From NCBI GenBank assembly GCA_902553465.1, contig CACDKW010000006.1, forward strand, positions 1-36,388: a stretch of DNA of 36,388 nucleotides, read 5' to 3'. The notes beneath the pieces were generated by a model, which saw only the letters and a list, made by a program, of their open reading frames with translations, was not told the DNA's origin and made no database searches. This document shows positions 35,369 to 36,388 of the stretch, in pieces. This DNA comes from an uncultured Pelagibacteraceae bacterium (GTDB taxonomy: Bacteria; Pseudomonadota; Alphaproteobacteria; Pelagibacterales; Pelagibacteraceae). How positions within the stretch are numbered: position 1 is the stretch's first letter; each line of letters opens with the position of its first letter. A program made the translations under genes and the position numbers.

Positions 35369-35887
35369 TTAAAACTTTTTAAGAAAATTGAATATATAAC
35401 TATTTGCCCCTGGGTTTTTATCACCCAAACTCGCATTAGATATATGGTTATATGAAATTCCTAGCTCACTTTGTGAGAATATGTCAAAAGAGAGTTGAAT
35501 TTCACTTTTAAATTCAATCGCATGTCCTAAATCTTTTCCATCACCTTTTCCATATATACCTGGTGTAAAAGAGGGAATAATATTTAATTTACCCAAACTA
35601 TATTGAGCTTGAATTCCCGTATATGCATAAGCTGCATTATTTTCAGTTAACATAAAACCTGATACAGGAGACAAAGTTCCCAAAAAACTATCCCTAACTA
35701 AATTTTCATTTTGATGTTCAAACCCAAATAAAGCAGCTCTTTGTCCATCATCACTAAAATCAAACATACCAGTATAAAAGTTTAGTTGATGTTCATCAAA
35801 ATTTTCTTTTTTTTCTTCACTATACGTAGGAACTAATAGTAAAAAAAATAAAAATAAATTTAATATAATTTTTAATGTTTGTTTCAT
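35369..35887 (-). CDS. PagL-like outer-membrane lipid A deacylase (acyloxyacyl hydrolase family)
   Basis: The 172-residue protein has a signal peptide (MKQTLKIILNLFLFFLLLVPTYS, cleavage near 23) and alternating strands ending in an aromatic residue (NFLKKF), as expected for a small beta-barrel. The C-terminal SYNHISNASLGDKNPGANS matches the PagL active-site segment, giving catalytic His148 and Ser150. At the position of the PagL Glu (12 residues after the Ser) this protein has Asn162. Many alphaproteobacterial relatives have a similar NPG-N ending, so activity is not excluded. It lies eight bases after copy 2 of the hydroxyacid dehydrogenase and six before ccmH. Confidence 0.8.
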   Translation of the reverse strand: MKQTLKIILNLFLFFLLLVPTYSEEKKENFDEHQLNFYTGMFDFSDDGQRAALFGFEHQNENLVRDSFLGTLSPVSGFMLTENNAAYAYTGIQAQYSLGKLNIIPSFTPGIYGKGDGKDLGHAIEFKSEIQLSFDIFSQSELGISYNHISNASLGDKNPGANSYIFNFLKKF

Positions 35888-35893
35888 TTATCC

Positions 35894-36265
35894 TTAATTA
35901 ATAAACACTTTTCTATAAATTAACAGACCCCCAAAAATAAATAAAATCAATGGAAATGCCCATAGTATTAGATTTTTTTTATTGAACTCAGGATCATATA
36001 CAATCCACTCGCCATATTGATTTTTTAAATAATCATAAATTTGTTTTTCCGATTTACCTTCTTTTATTTTATTATCAATTAATATTTTCATGCTTATTGC
36101 AAAATCTGATTGTGAATCGTAAACAGATTGACCTTGGCAAATTAGGCATCTAAGATTTTTAGAAATTTTATCAACAGATAAAGAATTATTATTTGCATTT
36201 GATAATTTTTGAAGTGATAAAATTAAAAACAGTATTAATGAAATAAATTTAATCAATCTTATCAT
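35894..36265 (-). CDS. ccmH: Cytochrome c maturation protein CcmH
   Basis: The 123-residue periplasmic thioredoxin-like reductant acts on apocytochrome c heme-binding cysteines together with CcmG. An N-terminal signal or anchor (about 5-20) is followed by the family motif LRCLICQGQSVYDSQSDFA with the redox pair Cys40/Cys43, then the YGEWIVYDP segment and a C-terminal membrane helix near residues 98-117. The length is that of the short CcmH without the TPR domain. It overlaps the preceding ccmG by ATGA. Confidence 0.94.
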   Translation of the reverse strand: MIRLIKFISLILFLILSLQKLSNANNNSLSVDKISKNLRCLICQGQSVYDSQSDFAISMKILIDNKIKEGKSEKQIYDYLKNQYGEWIVYDPEFNKKNLILWAFPLILFIFGGLLIYRKVFIN

Positions 36266-36388
36266 TTAATTATTTTTATAATTTCTAAAATATTATTCTC
36301 TGTTAAAGGACCAATATATTTTTTTATAATTTTTGATTTATTATTCAAAAGAAAAGTTTCAGGAACACCGTAAGCTCCTAGTGAAATG
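36262..36388 (-). CDS. ccmG: Thiol:disulfide interchange protein CcmG/DsbE (partial, C-terminal part)
   Basis: An open frame enters from the right edge and stops at 36262, with the TGA overlapping the ccmH ATG. The visible 41 or so residues include GAYGVPETFLLNNKSKI, the cis-Pro strand typical of CcmG/DsbE thioredoxins. The rest ends in a Lys/Ile-rich helix. The redox CxxC lies outside the window. Position directly before ccmH supports the call. Confidence 0.88.
   Translation of the reverse strand, partial: ISLGAYGVPETFLLNNKSKIIKKYIGPLTENNILEIIKIIK

Noticed and set aside
1-36388. tRNA, rRNA, insertion sequences, phage genes or attachment sites
   Set aside because: No cloverleaf-like or T-loop GTTCGA segment was seen in the gaps, no transposase or integrase motifs in any frame, and no target duplications flanking any block.

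Overview
The window looks like part of a SAR11 (Pelagibacterales, alphaproteobacterial) chromosome. The DNA is very AT-rich and the gene packing is extreme: no gap exceeds about 160 bases, and many stops overlap the next start as TAATG or ATGA. It carries a DmdA whose sequence, 369-residue length and active-site Trp197 match the Pelagibacter DMSP demethylase as I know it. There are 33 complete protein genes and two cut by the window ends (sucD on the left, ccmG on the right). I see no tRNA, rRNA, CRISPR array, insertion sequence or prophage gene. No stretch over 300 bases lacks a gene.

Layout. (1) Bases 1-8237, minus strand: central carbon block, transcribed asd, sdhC, sdhD, sdhA, sdhB, mmsA, mdh, sucC, sucD. 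(2) 8253-12766, minus: a DMSP demethylation set in the order dmdC, dmdB, dmdA. (3) 12793-15900, minus: leuC, leuD, leuB. (4) 15912-18955, minus: ribosomal/SRP block ffh, rpsP, trmD, rplS, without rimM. All of this is one uninterrupted co-directional run. (5) 18956-19112: the most structured non-coding DNA in the window. It is about 53% GC over 18961-19060 and matches a candidate cis-regulatory leader RNA for ffh. (6) 19113-20854, plus: dapF and ftsY, so the two SRP GTPase genes diverge from one control region. (7) 20847-24715: a small exported unknown, a UMF1/Atg22-type MFS carrier (plus), a membrane-anchored alpha/beta hydrolase and a second MFS carrier. (8) 24725-29574, minus: a TRAP transporter (dctP, dctQ, dctM) with enlarged membrane subunits. 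(9) 29672-35360, minus: two tandem FMN L-2-hydroxyacid dehydrogenases, an aminotransferase, an FAD D-2-hydroxyacid dehydrogenase and panB. (10) 35369-36388, minus: a PagL-like outer-membrane deacylase, ccmH and the end of ccmG.

How the genes work together. DmdA moves a methyl group from DMSP to tetrahydrofolate; DmdB and DmdC activate and oxidise the methylmercaptopropionate product, feeding reduced sulfur and carbon. The next gene, asd, makes the aspartate semialdehyde needed for methionine, threonine and lysine. mmsA delivers acyl-CoA next to succinyl-CoA synthetase, succinate dehydrogenase and malate dehydrogenase. The TRAP system lies beside D- and L-hydroxyacid dehydrogenases, which suggests uptake of lactate-like acids.

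Points most worth a second look: mutually exclusive pairings in the ffh leader; a succinate dehydrogenase membrane anchor in which both heme b histidines appear replaced (SdhC Gln80, SdhD Tyr63); a roughly 330-residue coiled-coil tail on DctM; and an 18-bp perfect palindrome touching the dctP ribosome-binding site.
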